A stretch of DNA of 64,000 bases from Korobacter sp963703075 (GCA_963703075.1 OY969786.1:930001-994000); one strand, 5' to 3'; shown: positions 41,030 to 50,889, numbered from the stretch's first letter. Program-made: numbers and translations. Notes: a model not told the origin generated them from the letters alone.

Positions 41030-42892
41030 CTACTTCTTGATGAGGATCCGTCCGTTCGGTCCGGGAACAACAGTGATCGTTCTCGGCGTGGTCGCAGCGG
41101 CCGCGACGCTGGCCTTCATGGTCGAAGTCGAGCTGCCGGTGGTCATGAGGGCAGAGACCTCGCTGGTCCATGCAGCGCTCGTCCCCAGGCGGAACGGCGC
41201 AGTTTGGAATGCCGTGTTCTGGTTCATGAGAGCCTGCAGGATCACGACGTACGAAGTGTTCGCTTGCAGGACGCCTGCCGGAACGGAGACGCTATTGCCA
41301 GATGTGTAGAAATAATGAATATCAGGCGTCGCGGCGCTCAGGGTTGACGGATTCACGATGGTCACTTCGTAGGAGGTTGCCGTCCCGAGTGTCGGCGGAC
41401 CCCACGCGATCTGGGGCGCGAGCGAGATATTCTGCGCACCGAAGAAGTACTTGCCATCCACGGTGGGAGTGGTGGGCTCTCCAAGCGTTGGCACGATGGG
41501 AGCCGCGGAAGTTGGCACGGCGTTCGAGATCAGGATCTGACCGTTGTTTTGGAAAATGTAGTTCGACCCGCCCACGTTGATCGTCCGCGAAGCGAGATCC
41601 TCGAACTGCGTGTACGCCACCCCGGCGCTGGTGACCAGCCCGTAGGGAATAGACCCAAAGTCCGTGTCCGCGGTCACGGTGCTGAGGTTGATGTCGATCA
41701 ATTGGATCGGCCTGTACCCCAGCGCGCTTGAGGTGTTGGAGGGCAGCCAGCCTTCGCTGCCGGCGTACCCAGTGTCGTAGAGGATGAAGTTCTTGGTGGT
41801 TGGTGCGCCCACGCCCGGGATAGCCGCATTAATCGGATCGAACTGGGTGACATCGATGACGGGATCGGTGGTTGACCCCGAGTTGGCGGTCATGGAGCCG
41901 GTGAGATTCACCGTGCCGCCGTTGGTTTCCATCAATGAGCCAAACGTTTCGGATTCGACCTCGCGGGTAATTTGTCCGGAGGTGGTGTTATGGAGCAGGT
42001 AGCCCTTATCGCTCTTCGAGCTGTCAATCAGGCCGCCAGTCTGCAGGAATGTTGCAGTGAGGGGATTGCTGGGCGGCCCCGAAGAACCACTGCTGCGCGC
42101 GTCAGGACTGACCCAGTCGATCGAATCGCTTCCGGTAGGCGGCACGGTCAGCGAGACGTTTGTATGGATGGTGACCGGAGTCGTCGCGATCACTGCGTCG
42201 GGCCGCCCGATGACGAGTTGACCCGCATCGACATCGCTGGAGGTCGTCCAGATGTAGTTGTCGCTGATCACGCCGCTGTCGTTGCGCGGGAGATGCAGCC
42301 AGAATCCACCGGGGGGCACGTTCGGAATGGTGAAATTGCCGCTCGAGTCGCCGCTGCCCTTCAGGGTGTTGAATCCACCTTTATTGTTGGAAAGCAACAC
42401 CGCGATATTCGCGGCGCTGAGGTCTTGCGGGTAGTCGACGATGGTGCCGCCGGCGACGGCGTGGTCAATCGCAGTTCCATCGATGTTGCCATTGGGCGTA
42501 ATGGTGAAAGACTGGGTGGTGACCCCGGCGTTGCTGGTCGTCGCCGTGATCGTGAAATTGTTCGCGGTGCGCGATTGCAGGTGGGTCGGGGTCCAGGTCA
42601 CGGTGTTGTTCGTTACCGCGGCGCCTGTGGGACCCGTAGTGAGGGTGAAGGTAACGGTGCTATTGTCCGTCGTAGTCGCCGCCGGGCTATAGGTATAAAG
42701 AACACCTTCCAGAGCAATGGGCGGGGCGCTGGTGGTAATCGTCGGGGCGGGGCCGGCGGTGGTCGTGGTGGTCGAACTGCTGCCGCAACCCAGCGAGAAC
42801 AGAACCATGAACAGCAGCACAGCGATCACAAGCAACCGGAGAACCTGGAAGAGTGCGGCGAGGCCAACCACATTAAGGCGATACGACGGCAT
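41030..42892 (-). CDS. Large secreted lipoprotein with Ig-like/cadherin-like repeats, 620 aa
   Basis: The N-terminal LRLLVIAVLLFMVLFSLGCG has a lipobox Cys. A Thr-rich linker (STTTTTAGPAPTITTSA) precedes a putative-Ig segment (YSPAATTTDNSTVTFTLTTG) and a carboxypeptidase-regulatory-like segment (GDSSGNFTIPNVPPGGFWLH), then a long beta-rich region and a fibronectin-like C-terminus (PPTLGTATSYEVTIVNPSTL). Very low Lys/Cys content and many Thr/Ser, as in surface proteins. Function unknown. Confidence 0.75.
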   Translation of the reverse strand: MPSYRLNVVGLAALFQVLRLLVIAVLLFMVLFSLGCGSSSTTTTTAGPAPTITTSAPPIALEGVLYTYSPAATTTDNSTVTFTLTTGPTGAAVTNNTVTWTPTHLQSRTANNFTITATTSNAGVTTQSFTITPNGNIDGTAIDHAVAGGTIVDYPQDLSAANIAVLLSNNKGGFNTLKGSGDSSGNFTIPNVPPGGFWLHLPRNDSGVISDNYIWTTSSDVDAGQLVIGRPDAVIATTPVTIHTNVSLTVPPTGSDSIDWVSPDARSSGSSGPPSNPLTATFLQTGGLIDSSKSDKGYLLHNTTSGQITREVESETFGSLMETNGGTVNLTGSMTANSGSTTDPVIDVTQFDPINAAIPGVGAPTTKNFILYDTGYAGSEGWLPSNTSSALGYRPIQLIDINLSTVTADTDFGSIPYGLVTSAGVAYTQFEDLASRTINVGGSNYIFQNNGQILISNAVPTSAAPIVPTLGEPTTPTVDGKYFFGAQNISLAPQIAWGPPTLGTATSYEVTIVNPSTLSAATPDIHYFYTSGNSVSVPAGVLQANTSYVVILQALMNQNTAFQTAPFRLGTSAAWTSEVSALMTTGSSTSTMKASVAAAATTPRTITVVPGPNGRILIKK

Positions 42893-43015
42893 GCATGTCC
42901 TTTCAGCGGACGATTAAGGAGAGTTTCCGGAAACAGTGATCATACCGGGGTTCGTTGGCGGAGTTCAATCGCCCAAAGGATGACCTTTTGTCTGATTGTG
43001 TAAATCGCGCCGCAA

Positions 43016-43046
43016 AAACGAAACGGCAGGCGCGTAGGCCTGCCGT
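43016..43046 (-). terminator. rpsT terminator
   Basis: ACGGCAGGC (43023-43031) and GCCTGCCGT (43038-43046) pair perfectly; on the minus strand followed by TTCGTTTTT. Lies 21 bases after the rpsT stop. Confidence 0.8.
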
Positions 43047-43066
43047 CCGATGAGAGATCGCGAAAT

Positions 43067-43336
43067 CTATTTGGAGGCTTTCGCCTTCACGCGGGCGCTG
43101 AGACGAGCCTTGTAGCGGCTGGCCGTGTTCTTGTGGAGCACGCCCTTCTGCACAGCCTTGTCGAGCAGCGACACGGTGCCGCTGAAGCTGGTCTTGACGG
43201 CGTTGGCGTCCCCACCGGCAATGGCTTCACGCAATTGGCGGAGCTGGGTGCGGAGGCGGGACTTGTTGGCGCGGTTGCGCGTGGTGCGGGTTTCAGTCTG
43301 ACGTGCGCGCTTGAGCGCCGAAAAATGGTTTGCCAT
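43067..43336 (-). CDS. rpsT: 30S ribosomal protein S20
   Basis: Binds 16S rRNA early in small-subunit assembly. The 89-aa product starts MANHFSALKRARQTETRTTR and ends RYKARLSARVKAKASK, very basic and helical, the usual S20 length. It has its own terminator and is transcribed alone. Confidence 0.93.
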   Translation of the reverse strand: MANHFSALKRARQTETRTTRNRANKSRLRTQLRQLREAIAGGDANAVKTSFSGTVSLLDKAVQKGVLHKNTASRYKARLSARVKAKASK

Positions 43337-43428
43337 GAACTTCCAGTTGTCCTCTGAAGAGAGTCTCGACGTAAGCCGAAAGAACTATTTTACGGGATTT
43401 AGCGCGAAGGGTCAAACCGGGAGCTTGG

Positions 43429-44646
43429 TTAGCCGAAGAGATCCAATTGCCTCGAGTGGTTCTTTTTTCGCGATGCCTTTCGGTCGTCGAAGACCGTCCG
43501 GCCACCGATCGACTCCGAAATCTCGCGCTCGTGCGTGACGGCGGCTGTGAAGTCCGCCAAGGGTTGATGTTGTTCTTCGACGGCACGAGTGAGGCGATCG
43601 AGGCGTTTGAATCCATCGATCTTTTCGCTGTGGCCGAGTCGTGCCGCATCCAGAGCCCGCCGCAGGACAGAGATCGATTCGTCGTAGGTTTTGAGCGGCA
43701 CGGGGAAGGGAAGGCCATCCTTGCCTCCGTGGGCGAAGGAGAAGCGAGCGGGATCGGCAAAGCGGGTCGGCGCGCCGTGAACCACTTCGGCGATCAAGGC
43801 CAGCGATTGCAGGGTGCGCGGGCCGAGTCCTTCCACGAGAAGCAGGGAGGCAAAATCGCGCAGCTTCTGTTCGTGCGCTACGGCCAGCACCGCGCCCAAA
43901 CGCTTGAGATCGACATCTTCGGCACGGACGTCATGATGGGCGGGCATGGTGAGCTTGCGTACCTCTGCCAGCGAAGACTCGACAGGCTGGTCGGCAATCA
44001 TCAGCAGAGCACTCTGGGCCCGGCTGGCGCGGGCGTCGACAAGGTTGAGGATCTCGCCTTGCGGCTCACCGAGGATGGCGCTATGCGGGTCGGAAACGAA
44101 GTCACGCACTGTAGGAGAGTGCCAGTGGTAGCGCCGGGCGCGATGATTCTCCGCGTTCATTCCCTGCTGGATCACCGCCCATTCGCCTGCCGGGGTGATG
44201 ACGAAGGAGTGCAGGTAGAGTTGGAAGCCGTCGGCCACCGCGTTGCTATCGATGCGTGCTGTCAGCCGGCTGGTGCGGGCAAGTTCATCGCCGTTGAGGC
44301 CGCTTCTGTCGGCAAAGGCGCGCAGTTCATCGGGGGTGCGGCGCGAGTGGCGTCCGCGGCCTCCGCACACGAAAATCCCGAGTTCCGACGAACGCTGGTT
44401 CAATCCCTTCTTCAATGCGCCCATCACGGATGTAGTGATTCCGGAGGAATGCCAGTCCATGCCCATCACCGCACCGAGCGCCTGGAACCAGAAGGGATCG
44501 CTGAGGCGGGTCAGGAACTCAGAAGGCCCATAGCTGACGATGACGTGCTCAGTGATCGCGGTGCCGAGCTTGACCATGCGTTCCGCAAGCCACGAAGGCA
44601 CGCGTCCGCCGTGAAGAGGAAGATCGGCGGTACCGGAACGGGGCAT
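43429..44646 (-). CDS. DUF763-domain protein, 405 aa
   Basis: A soluble protein starting MPRSGTADLPLHGGRVPSWL, then a conserved core (QALGAVMGMDWHSSGITTSV; LHSFVITPAGEWAVIQQGMN; a helix-hairpin-helix-like LLLVEGLGPRTLQSLALIAE). This is the signature of the DUF763 family, of unknown activity but probably nucleic-acid related, judging by the HhH-like part. It is divergent from recQ, 77 bases away, so a shared promoter region is likely. Confidence 0.85.
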   Translation of the reverse strand: MPRSGTADLPLHGGRVPSWLAERMVKLGTAITEHVIVSYGPSEFLTRLSDPFWFQALGAVMGMDWHSSGITTSVMGALKKGLNQRSSELGIFVCGGRGRHSRRTPDELRAFADRSGLNGDELARTSRLTARIDSNAVADGFQLYLHSFVITPAGEWAVIQQGMNAENHRARRYHWHSPTVRDFVSDPHSAILGEPQGEILNLVDARASRAQSALLMIADQPVESSLAEVRKLTMPAHHDVRAEDVDLKRLGAVLAVAHEQKLRDFASLLLVEGLGPRTLQSLALIAEVVHGAPTRFADPARFSFAHGGKDGLPFPVPLKTYDESISVLRRALDAARLGHSEKIDGFKRLDRLTRAVEEQHQPLADFTAAVTHEREISESIGGRTVFDDRKASRKKNHSRQLDLFG

Positions 44647-44723
44647 ATAGATATTGTAGTGGACACGCGATGTGATGAAGAACAGATACTCCGGCCGAGC
44701 TCCTGCGATACTCTAGCTGATAG

Positions 44724-46592
44724 ATGGATCCTCTCACTTCCCAACTCAACTCTGCCCTCAAGCACTACTTTGGGTACGACGAATTTCGTCCGCTGCAGGA
44801 GCGGATCATTCGCAGCGTGGTGGCGAAGCGGGATGTCTGCGTGATCATGCCGACGGGCGGAGGGAAGTCATTGTGCTACCAATTGCCGGCAGCCATCTCC
44901 GACAAAACCGCCGTAGTGATCTCGCCCCTGATCGCGCTCATGCGGGACCAGGTGGTGCAGCTAGGCCAGATGGGCATTTCCGCCGCGCTCTTGAACAGCA
45001 CGTTGAGCGGCGCGGAACAATCGCAGGTCATGCGCAAAGCGAAAGCCGGCGACTACCGGTTGCTCTATCTTTCGCCGGAACGGCTGGTCCGCGACAACAC
45101 ACTGGCATGGCTGAGAGAGTTGCCGCTGGGATTGTTCGCCATCGATGAGGCGCACTGCATTTCTGAATGGGGCCACGAGTTTCGTCCCGAGTACCGGCAG
45201 CTGCGGTTGCTGCGAGAGAACTTTCCCGATGTTCCGATCGCGGCCTTCACTGCCAGCGCCACCCAGCGGGTACGACACGACATCGTGCAGCAACTCAAGT
45301 TTCAAAATGCCGATAAGTACATTGCGAGTTTCCATCGCCCGAACTTGCGCTACCTGGTGCGCCAGTGTGATGCCCATTCGCAGCGCAGCCTGCTGTTGAA
45401 GGGGTTGCGGTATTACAAAGACCAGAACGTGATCGTGTACGCGCCTACCATCAACACGGTGGAAGCAACCGTCGACTTTCTGCAGGAAAAGGGAATTCCG
45501 GCCGTTGCCTACCACGGGCAAATGGATGGCCCGACGCGCAGCCGCAACCAGGAACTGTGGATGACGGATGAGGTCCGGGTGCTGGTGGGGACAATTGCCT
45601 TCGGATTGGGCATCAACAAACCCGCGGTGCGCGCGGTGATCCACCTCGCCCTGCCGAAATCGCTCGAACATTATTACCAGGAGGCGGGCCGGGCAGGGCG
45701 CGACGGCGATCCGGCGGATTGCGTGTTGCTGTGGCAGAAGAAAGACGCCGGCCTGCTGGCGTACTTCACCGAACAAATTACAGATCCGGCCGAGAAGTCA
45801 CGTGCCTGGGAGCGCTATCGCGACATCACCGAGTTCGCCAAGTCGAACGACTGCCGGCATCAGCAGATCTGCGAGCACTTCGGCGAAAAGAAGAAGTGGG
45901 AAAAGTGTGAAGCGTGCGATGTGTGCGGCACGAAGCTGTCTTGGCTCGGCGCAGAAGAACCGGGCATGGCCGTTCCGGCCGACCCAAAGCCACGCACCAA
46001 GCTGCGTTTGCCGAATACCCAACCGGTGGACGAGGAACTCTCCGCCTATTTCCGCATGTGGCGCAAGGACGAGGCCAAGCGCCGGGGCGTGCCAGCCTAC
46101 GTCGTGATGCACGACAGCTCGCTCGAAGATCTTTGTAGAGTGCGGCCGAAAAATCTCGAGCAGCTAAGGACCGTCTCAGGCTTCGGCGACCTCAAGACGG
46201 CAGACTTGGGCCCCGCGATCCTGGAAGCGTTCGAGGAGTTCAACCGCGGAAGCCGCCCCCAGGAAGCGGGGAATCCGGCGAACGTGAGCAAGCCTTCGCA
46301 AGAGACGATCGACCTGCTACAGAAGGGCCACAGCTTCGCGGAGATTGCGAACATCCGCGGACGCCAAGTGGGCACAGTGATTGCCGCAGTAGCGAACCTG
46401 GTCGAGACTGGCGAAATTGCCTTCCAGCCCAACTGGGTCCCGGAAGACCGCCGACTCGCCATTGAGGCTGCCTGCGCGAAACTGGGAACAGCCCGACTGC
46501 GTCCGATCAAGGACGCAGTGCCGCCGGATGTGACCATGGGGGAAGTGCACCTGGTCATCGCCAAGTTGCGTCACGGCCGACAGAAAAACTAA
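44724..46592 (+). CDS. recQ: ATP-dependent DNA helicase RecQ
   Basis: 3'-5' helicase in recombination and fork repair. The 622-aa product has the superfamily 2 motifs: FRPLQERIIR (motif 0), MPTGGGKSLCYQ (Walker A), DEAHCISEWGHEFRPEY (II and the aromatic-rich loop), and QEAGRAGRDGDP (VI). A zinc-binding RecQ-Ct follows (CRHQQICEHFGEKKKWEKCE then CDVC), then an HRDC domain (EEFAYF-like RMWRKDEAKRRG...RPKNLEQLRTV) and a final winged-helix-like part (TIDLLQKGHSFAEIANIRGR). Confidence 0.94.
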   Translation: MDPLTSQLNSALKHYFGYDEFRPLQERIIRSVVAKRDVCVIMPTGGGKSLCYQLPAAISDKTAVVISPLIALMRDQVVQLGQMGISAALLNSTLSGAEQSQVMRKAKAGDYRLLYLSPERLVRDNTLAWLRELPLGLFAIDEAHCISEWGHEFRPEYRQLRLLRENFPDVPIAAFTASATQRVRHDIVQQLKFQNADKYIASFHRPNLRYLVRQCDAHSQRSLLLKGLRYYKDQNVIVYAPTINTVEATVDFLQEKGIPAVAYHGQMDGPTRSRNQELWMTDEVRVLVGTIAFGLGINKPAVRAVIHLALPKSLEHYYQEAGRAGRDGDPADCVLLWQKKDAGLLAYFTEQITDPAEKSRAWERYRDITEFAKSNDCRHQQICEHFGEKKKWEKCEACDVCGTKLSWLGAEEPGMAVPADPKPRTKLRLPNTQPVDEELSAYFRMWRKDEAKRRGVPAYVVMHDSSLEDLCRVRPKNLEQLRTVSGFGDLKTADLGPAILEAFEEFNRGSRPQEAGNPANVSKPSQETIDLLQKGHSFAEIANIRGRQVGTVIAAVANLVETGEIAFQPNWVPEDRRLAIEAACAKLGTARLRPIKDAVPPDVTMGEVHLVIAKLRHGRQKN

Positions 46593-46707
46593 GCCGCGAT
46601 TCACGATCCAGTAATCCGGGTTGGCTAACATTTCCTCACCCAGCTACTTTCTCCCAAGCTTCTTTTGGGCGATTTCATCATCTAATCTTATGGATATGAG
46701 GTAACGA
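46593..46707. other. Short gap after recQ
   Basis: No gene, clear terminator or repeat seen. A GAGGTAA Shine-Dalgarno-like site at its end serves the uncertain gene below. Confidence 0.4.
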
Positions 46708-46956
46708 GTGGGTACTCAGCAGTCGGGTGTTGGCGGCGGAACTCCCCGAAAGAACCGGTTGACTCCCGGAACGACCGGGCGTACTCTCGCGGTCATTGGA
46801 GGCATTTCCAACCCGTTGTTCGCGATTTCGAACGGCCACTCCATCCCGCTCGATCCATCCAAAAACATGAAGTCTCCTGTGCGCCCGCTTCCGGGGCGCA
46901 TTTGCTCGTGTCCGGGAATCCAGGAATTTCGGAGGGTAATACCCACAACTCAATGA
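46708..46956 (+). CDS. Uncertain 82-aa open frame coupled to phoH
   Basis: Opens with GTG behind GAGGTAACGA, reads MGTQQSGVGGGTPRKNRLTP and ends with a TGA that overlaps the phoH ATG (ATGA). No similarity to a known family is recognised and the composition is ambiguous. It may be a leader peptide or chance. Listed for completeness. Confidence 0.25.
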   Translation: MGTQQSGVGGGTPRKNRLTPGTTGRTLAVIGGISNPLFAISNGHSIPLDPSKNMKSPVRPLPGRICSCPGIQEFRRVIPTTQ

Positions 46957-48029
46957 AGAAGAACATCGAGATCAGCCCGAATATCGCAACGCTGTTCGGC
47001 ACACGGGACGAGAACTTACGGGTGCTGGAAACAGGTCTGAATGTGCGGATCGACCTACAGTCGAATTCGATTCAGATCGAAGGCGAGCTGGAAAACGTGA
47101 ACCGTGCCGAAAAAGTGTTTAGCGATTACGAACACTTGCAGCGCGCCGGACACGTATTCCAGAACGGCGATCTCGGCGACATGCTGCGCGTGCTGACGCA
47201 TGACCAGACAGCCACGCTGCGTGGACTCGCCGAGGCCGGACGGCAACGCTCGTTCGGTAAGCGTACGGTACAGCCGAAGAGCATCAACCAGCGGCGCTAT
47301 CTCGAGGCCATTGAAAAACACGACATGGTATTTGGCATCGGCCCCGCCGGTACGGGCAAAACGTACCTCGCGGTTGCCATGGCAATTTCTGCGCTGATCA
47401 GCAAGCGCGTCGCGCGCATCATCCTCGCGCGTCCGGCGGTGGAAGCGGGCGAAAAGCTTGGGTTCCTGCCCGGCACGCTGCAGGAAAAAGTCGATCCCTA
47501 TCTTCGCCCGCTGTATGACGCACTTTATGACATGCTGGACCCGGAGAAGGTCGATCGCTATCTCGAGAAGAACGTGATTGAAATTGCGCCTATCGCATTC
47601 ATGCGTGGCCGCACCCTCAACGATTCGTTCGTGATTCTCGACGAAGCGCAGAACACGACCAGCGAACAGATGAAAATGTTCCTCACCCGGCTTGGCTTCA
47701 ACTCCAAGGCGGTGATTACTGGTGACATTACGCAGATCGATTTGCCGAACGCCGCCCGCAGTGGGTTGGTGGAAGCGAACGATGTGCTAAAGAATGTCGA
47801 GGGAATCCAGTTCACCTACTTCGACGAAGGCGACGTCGTCCGCCATCACCTGGTACAGCGGATCATTCGCGCCTACGAAGACAAGAAGAAGTCCGCAGCC
47901 GAGCAGCTTGACCTGGGGTTAGAGGCAAAGCCGGCGGCCAATACGCGGCCGCAAGAAGCCGAGCAGGCGCCGATTGCGCCTGTGATCCCTCCGGCCGCAG
48001 CGGACGGACCCAGTACCGTCCGGGAATAA
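46953..48029 (+). CDS. phoH: PhoH-family ATPase
   Basis: Cytoplasmic ATPase with an RNA-related role, usually next to ybeY as here. The 358-aa product from MKKNIEISPNIATLFGTRDE has an N-terminal KH-like region, then the PhoH core: FGIGPAGTGKTYLAVAMAIS (Walker A), RPAVEAGEKLGFLPGTLQEK, and VILDEAQNTTSEQMKMFLTR (Walker B), then GDITQIDLP. The ATG at 46953 is preferred over the TTG at 46902. Downstream is a hairpin, then ybeY. Confidence 0.93.
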   Translation: MKKNIEISPNIATLFGTRDENLRVLETGLNVRIDLQSNSIQIEGELENVNRAEKVFSDYEHLQRAGHVFQNGDLGDMLRVLTHDQTATLRGLAEAGRQRSFGKRTVQPKSINQRRYLEAIEKHDMVFGIGPAGTGKTYLAVAMAISALISKRVARIILARPAVEAGEKLGFLPGTLQEKVDPYLRPLYDALYDMLDPEKVDRYLEKNVIEIAPIAFMRGRTLNDSFVILDEAQNTTSEQMKMFLTRLGFNSKAVITGDITQIDLPNAARSGLVEANDVLKNVEGIQFTYFDEGDVVRHHLVQRIIRAYEDKKKSAAEQLDLGLEAKPAANTRPQEAEQAPIAPVIPPAAADGPSTVRE

Positions 48030-48042
48030 ACTTGGTACCATA

Positions 48043-48073
48043 GTGCGGGAGGGCTTTGCGCCCTCCCGTTTTA
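48043..48073 (+). terminator. Terminator-like hairpin between phoH and ybeY
   Basis: CGGGAGGGC...GCGCCCTCCCG followed by TTTTACATTT. A perfect stem 14 bases after phoH. It may attenuate read-through into ybeY and shows the ybeY start must lie downstream of it. Confidence 0.65.
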
Positions 48074-48084
48074 CATTTGGCGAC

Positions 48085-48552
48085 TTGATTATTCTGAAGA
48101 ACAAATTGCCGGGCGTACGTTCGCAATCGTTGCAAACGTTTGCTGCGCGTGCGCGCAAGGCCGCTGGGGTCGAGGGCCAAGTGCAGGTCCTGATCACCTC
48201 GAGCGACCAGTTGCGCGAACTGAACCGGCGCTTTCGCCGTAAGGACAAGCCCACTGACGTGCTTTCGTTTCCCGCGACTTCCGACGGAGAGGCCGGGGAC
48301 ATCGCTATTTCCGCAGACATCGCCAGCGAAAATGCTTATTTGCTCGGACACTCCCTTGAGGAAGAACTGCGGATCCTGATTCTGCACGGCATCCTGCATT
48401 TGGCTGGGCACGATCACGAAAATGACGGCGGCGAGATGGAAGCCCTGGAGTCCGAGTTGCGCGAGCGCCTGAAACTCCCGTCATCCCTAATCGAGCGCAC
48501 CCATGCGGCGGCGAGGGCGAAGAAGAGAAGCGCGAGGAGGCGGAAACGATGA
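48085..48552 (+). CDS. ybeY: Endoribonuclease YbeY
   Basis: Single-strand endoribonuclease needed for 16S rRNA 3' maturation and ribosome quality control. The 155-aa product has the metal-binding HGILHLAGHDHENDGGEM (HGxLHLxGxDH motif) and RRFRRKDKPTDVLSFPATSD. I prefer the TTG at 48085 (MIILKNKLPG...), because the longer frame's GTG at 48043 is inside a terminator hairpin. Its stop overlaps the next ATG as ATGA. Confidence 0.92.
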   Translation: MIILKNKLPGVRSQSLQTFAARARKAAGVEGQVQVLITSSDQLRELNRRFRRKDKPTDVLSFPATSDGEAGDIAISADIASENAYLLGHSLEEELRILILHGILHLAGHDHENDGGEMEALESELRERLKLPSSLIERTHAAARAKKRSARRRKR

Positions 48553-49817
48553 TCACCTTGGCGCATGTTGCGCTCATCCTGGTGTTGATCGGGCTACTCA
48601 CCCTGACCTCCTACGTTGATCGCGTCTTCAAGGAGGCAGGAAAGTTTCTCTCTCGTGAGTTCCAGGAGAACATCGACTTCTTCGAGCAAAAGATCGAGCC
48701 GCGCTTAGGAGTGAACCGGCAACGTGCCGCCCTGGCCATGGCGCTGCTGCCCCTCCTGCTGCTGGGAACGATCGCATTCCTGCTGGCCTACACGGTGTTC
48801 TATCACCCATGGACGGGCGTCGAACTGTTCCAGGCCGCGCTCGCGTTGGTCTTCATCATCGTGATCTGCAATCGCCTGGTGCCTTATCTTCTGTTTGCAA
48901 GAACCCGCGGCGAATGGCTGAGCCGGTTTGTCTGGCTGCTAAGAATTCTGATCTATCTCGCGATTCCCGTGACCATCATGCTCGGCTTCACCATCTCGGT
49001 TGCGTCGCTCGCCAAGGAGCACACCGAGGGGGAGCCCGAACATCCCTCCGAAGCCGTGGATGCATTGATTGAGGCCGGGCGCGAAGAAGGAATTCTGGAA
49101 GAAAGCGACCGTCACCTCATCCAGTCGGTCGTCGAGTTTGGCGACAAGACAGTGCGCGAGGTCATGACGCCGCGTCCGGAGATTTTCGCGGTTCCGGCGG
49201 AGTGGACGGTCGAAGAGCTCACCGAGGCGCTCAGCGAGAACTCTTACTCGCGAATTCCGGTTTTTCGCGGGTCGATCGACAACCTGGTCGGCCTGGTTCT
49301 TTCTCACGACCTGCTGCAGATTACCGACATTGAAGCCCGCACCCGCAAGGTGGGCGAACTGGTACGCGAGGAACTGGTCTTTGTCCCGGAAACCAAGCGT
49401 GGCAGCGAATTGTTGCGCGAGATGCAGCGCGACAATGTGCGCATGGCCGTGGTGATCGATGAATACGGCAGTGTCGCCGGGCTGGTCACCATCGAAGACC
49501 TGATCGAGGAGATCGTCGGTGAGCTGCGGGACGAAGATGAAACCGATATCGTGCGCGAAGGCGAGCATACCTACGTTGTTCCGGGCAGCATGGATGTCGA
49601 TCGCTTGAACGAGCTATTTGGCGTGCGCATCGACGAAGAGCATGAGGCCGCAACCGTCGCAGGTTTGGTCAGCGAAATCGCGGGACGCATTCCGCATGCA
49701 GGGGAAATTGTGGAGAACAGCGGATTACGTTTTGAGATTCTCTCGTCCACCGATCGCCGTATTGAGCGGCTGCGCATCAGCGAGGCTACCCCCCAACCGG
49801 ACCAGGTGCAAGCCTGA
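48549..49817 (+). CDS. CorC/HlyC-type transporter-associated CBS-domain protein
   Basis: A 422-aa membrane protein: TM segments (from MITLAHVALILVLIGLLTLT), then two CBS domains (from VREVMTPRPEIFAVPAEWTV, and VPETKRGSELLREMQRDNVR with VVIDEYGSVAGLVTIEDLIE) and a C-terminal CorC/HlyC domain (VPGSMDVDRLNELFGVRIDE). Thought to help Mg or Co efflux. Within the ybeY-corC-era operon, overlapping both neighbours by a few bases. A longer paralogue lies at 52527. Confidence 0.9.
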   Translation: MITLAHVALILVLIGLLTLTSYVDRVFKEAGKFLSREFQENIDFFEQKIEPRLGVNRQRAALAMALLPLLLLGTIAFLLAYTVFYHPWTGVELFQAALALVFIIVICNRLVPYLLFARTRGEWLSRFVWLLRILIYLAIPVTIMLGFTISVASLAKEHTEGEPEHPSEAVDALIEAGREEGILEESDRHLIQSVVEFGDKTVREVMTPRPEIFAVPAEWTVEELTEALSENSYSRIPVFRGSIDNLVGLVLSHDLLQITDIEARTRKVGELVREELVFVPETKRGSELLREMQRDNVRMAVVIDEYGSVAGLVTIEDLIEEIVGELRDEDETDIVREGEHTYVVPGSMDVDRLNELFGVRIDEEHEAATVAGLVSEIAGRIPHAGEIVENSGLRFEILSSTDRRIERLRISEATPQPDQVQA

Positions 49818-50806
49818 TGCCATTCCGCTCGGGATTTGTTTCCATCATCGGCCGCCCCAATGCCGGCAAAAGCACGCTGCTGAATGCGCTGGTCGGGGAA
49901 AAGATTGCCATCGTGACCCACAAGCCACAGACCACGCGCAACCGCATCCAGGGTATCGTCACAATCCCGAAAAAAGGCAAGGGCTCCGGCGGCCAGATCG
50001 TGTTCATCGATACCCCCGGCGTGCACAAGCCCGAGCGCACCCTGAACAAGCGCATGATGCAAGAGGTCTACGACGCCCTCGATGGATGCGACGTGCTGCT
50101 GTTCATGCACGACGCTACCCAGAAGTTCGGCAAAGATGACGAATTCACCCTTGAGCTGGTGAAGCGCACCAAGAAGCCGGTGATCCTGCTGCTGAACAAG
50201 ATCGACCTGCTCCCGAAGGAGAAGCTTCTCGCCATCATCGCGCAATTTTCCGAGCTGCACGATTTCAAGGAAATCATTCCCATCTCGGCTGCAAAGGGAA
50301 GCGGGCTCGCCATCCTGCAAGAGAAGGTCCTGGAAAGTCTTCCGGCGGGCCCACACTATTTTCCCGATGACCAGATTACGGATCAGCCAGAGCGCTTCCT
50401 CGCTGCCGAGATCATCCGCGAGCAGGTGCTGATCTCGTCCCACCAGGAAGTTCCTTACGCGGCCACCGTGATGGTGGAGCAATGGGAGGAACGCCCGAAG
50501 CTCACCCGCATTGCGGCCGTGATCTTCGTGGAACGCGATGGGCAGAAGGCGATCATCATCGGACGGGGCGGAGAGATGCTTAAACGCATCGGCTCAAACT
50601 CACGCCGGGAACTCGAGAAGCTATTAAACACTAAAGTATTCCTTGAACTCTTCGTGAAAGTGCAGACGGGCTGGCGCGACTCCCGCCACTTTGTGGAGCA
50701 GCTCGATTGGCACCGTCAGTTGGAAGAACTGAGCGAAGGTGTCATCGACCGCGATGCGACTTCCCCAGGACGGCGCGCCGGCCGCGCACGCCACCAGAAG
50801 GACTAG
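49817..50806 (+). CDS. era: GTPase Era
   Basis: Ribosome-assembly GTPase that binds 16S rRNA. The 329-aa product has GRPNAGKST (G1), a T in TRNRIQGIVT (G2), DTPG (G3), LNKIDLL (G4), and a C-terminal KH domain (VIFVERDGQKAIIIGRGGEM). TGATG overlap with the CorC gene. Last gene of the ybeY-corC-era operon. Confidence 0.95.
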   Translation: MPFRSGFVSIIGRPNAGKSTLLNALVGEKIAIVTHKPQTTRNRIQGIVTIPKKGKGSGGQIVFIDTPGVHKPERTLNKRMMQEVYDALDGCDVLLFMHDATQKFGKDDEFTLELVKRTKKPVILLLNKIDLLPKEKLLAIIAQFSELHDFKEIIPISAAKGSGLAILQEKVLESLPAGPHYFPDDQITDQPERFLAAEIIREQVLISSHQEVPYAATVMVEQWEERPKLTRIAAVIFVERDGQKAIIIGRGGEMLKRIGSNSRRELEKLLNTKVFLELFVKVQTGWRDSRHFVEQLDWHRQLEELSEGVIDRDATSPGRRAGRARHQKD

Positions 50807-50889
50807 TCTTTAGGTACTAACGCTCGCCGCACCCTGCATGCTAACGTCTTGCTAAGCGACCGTACTCGGTCTTCCGTCGCGGGATGTTC

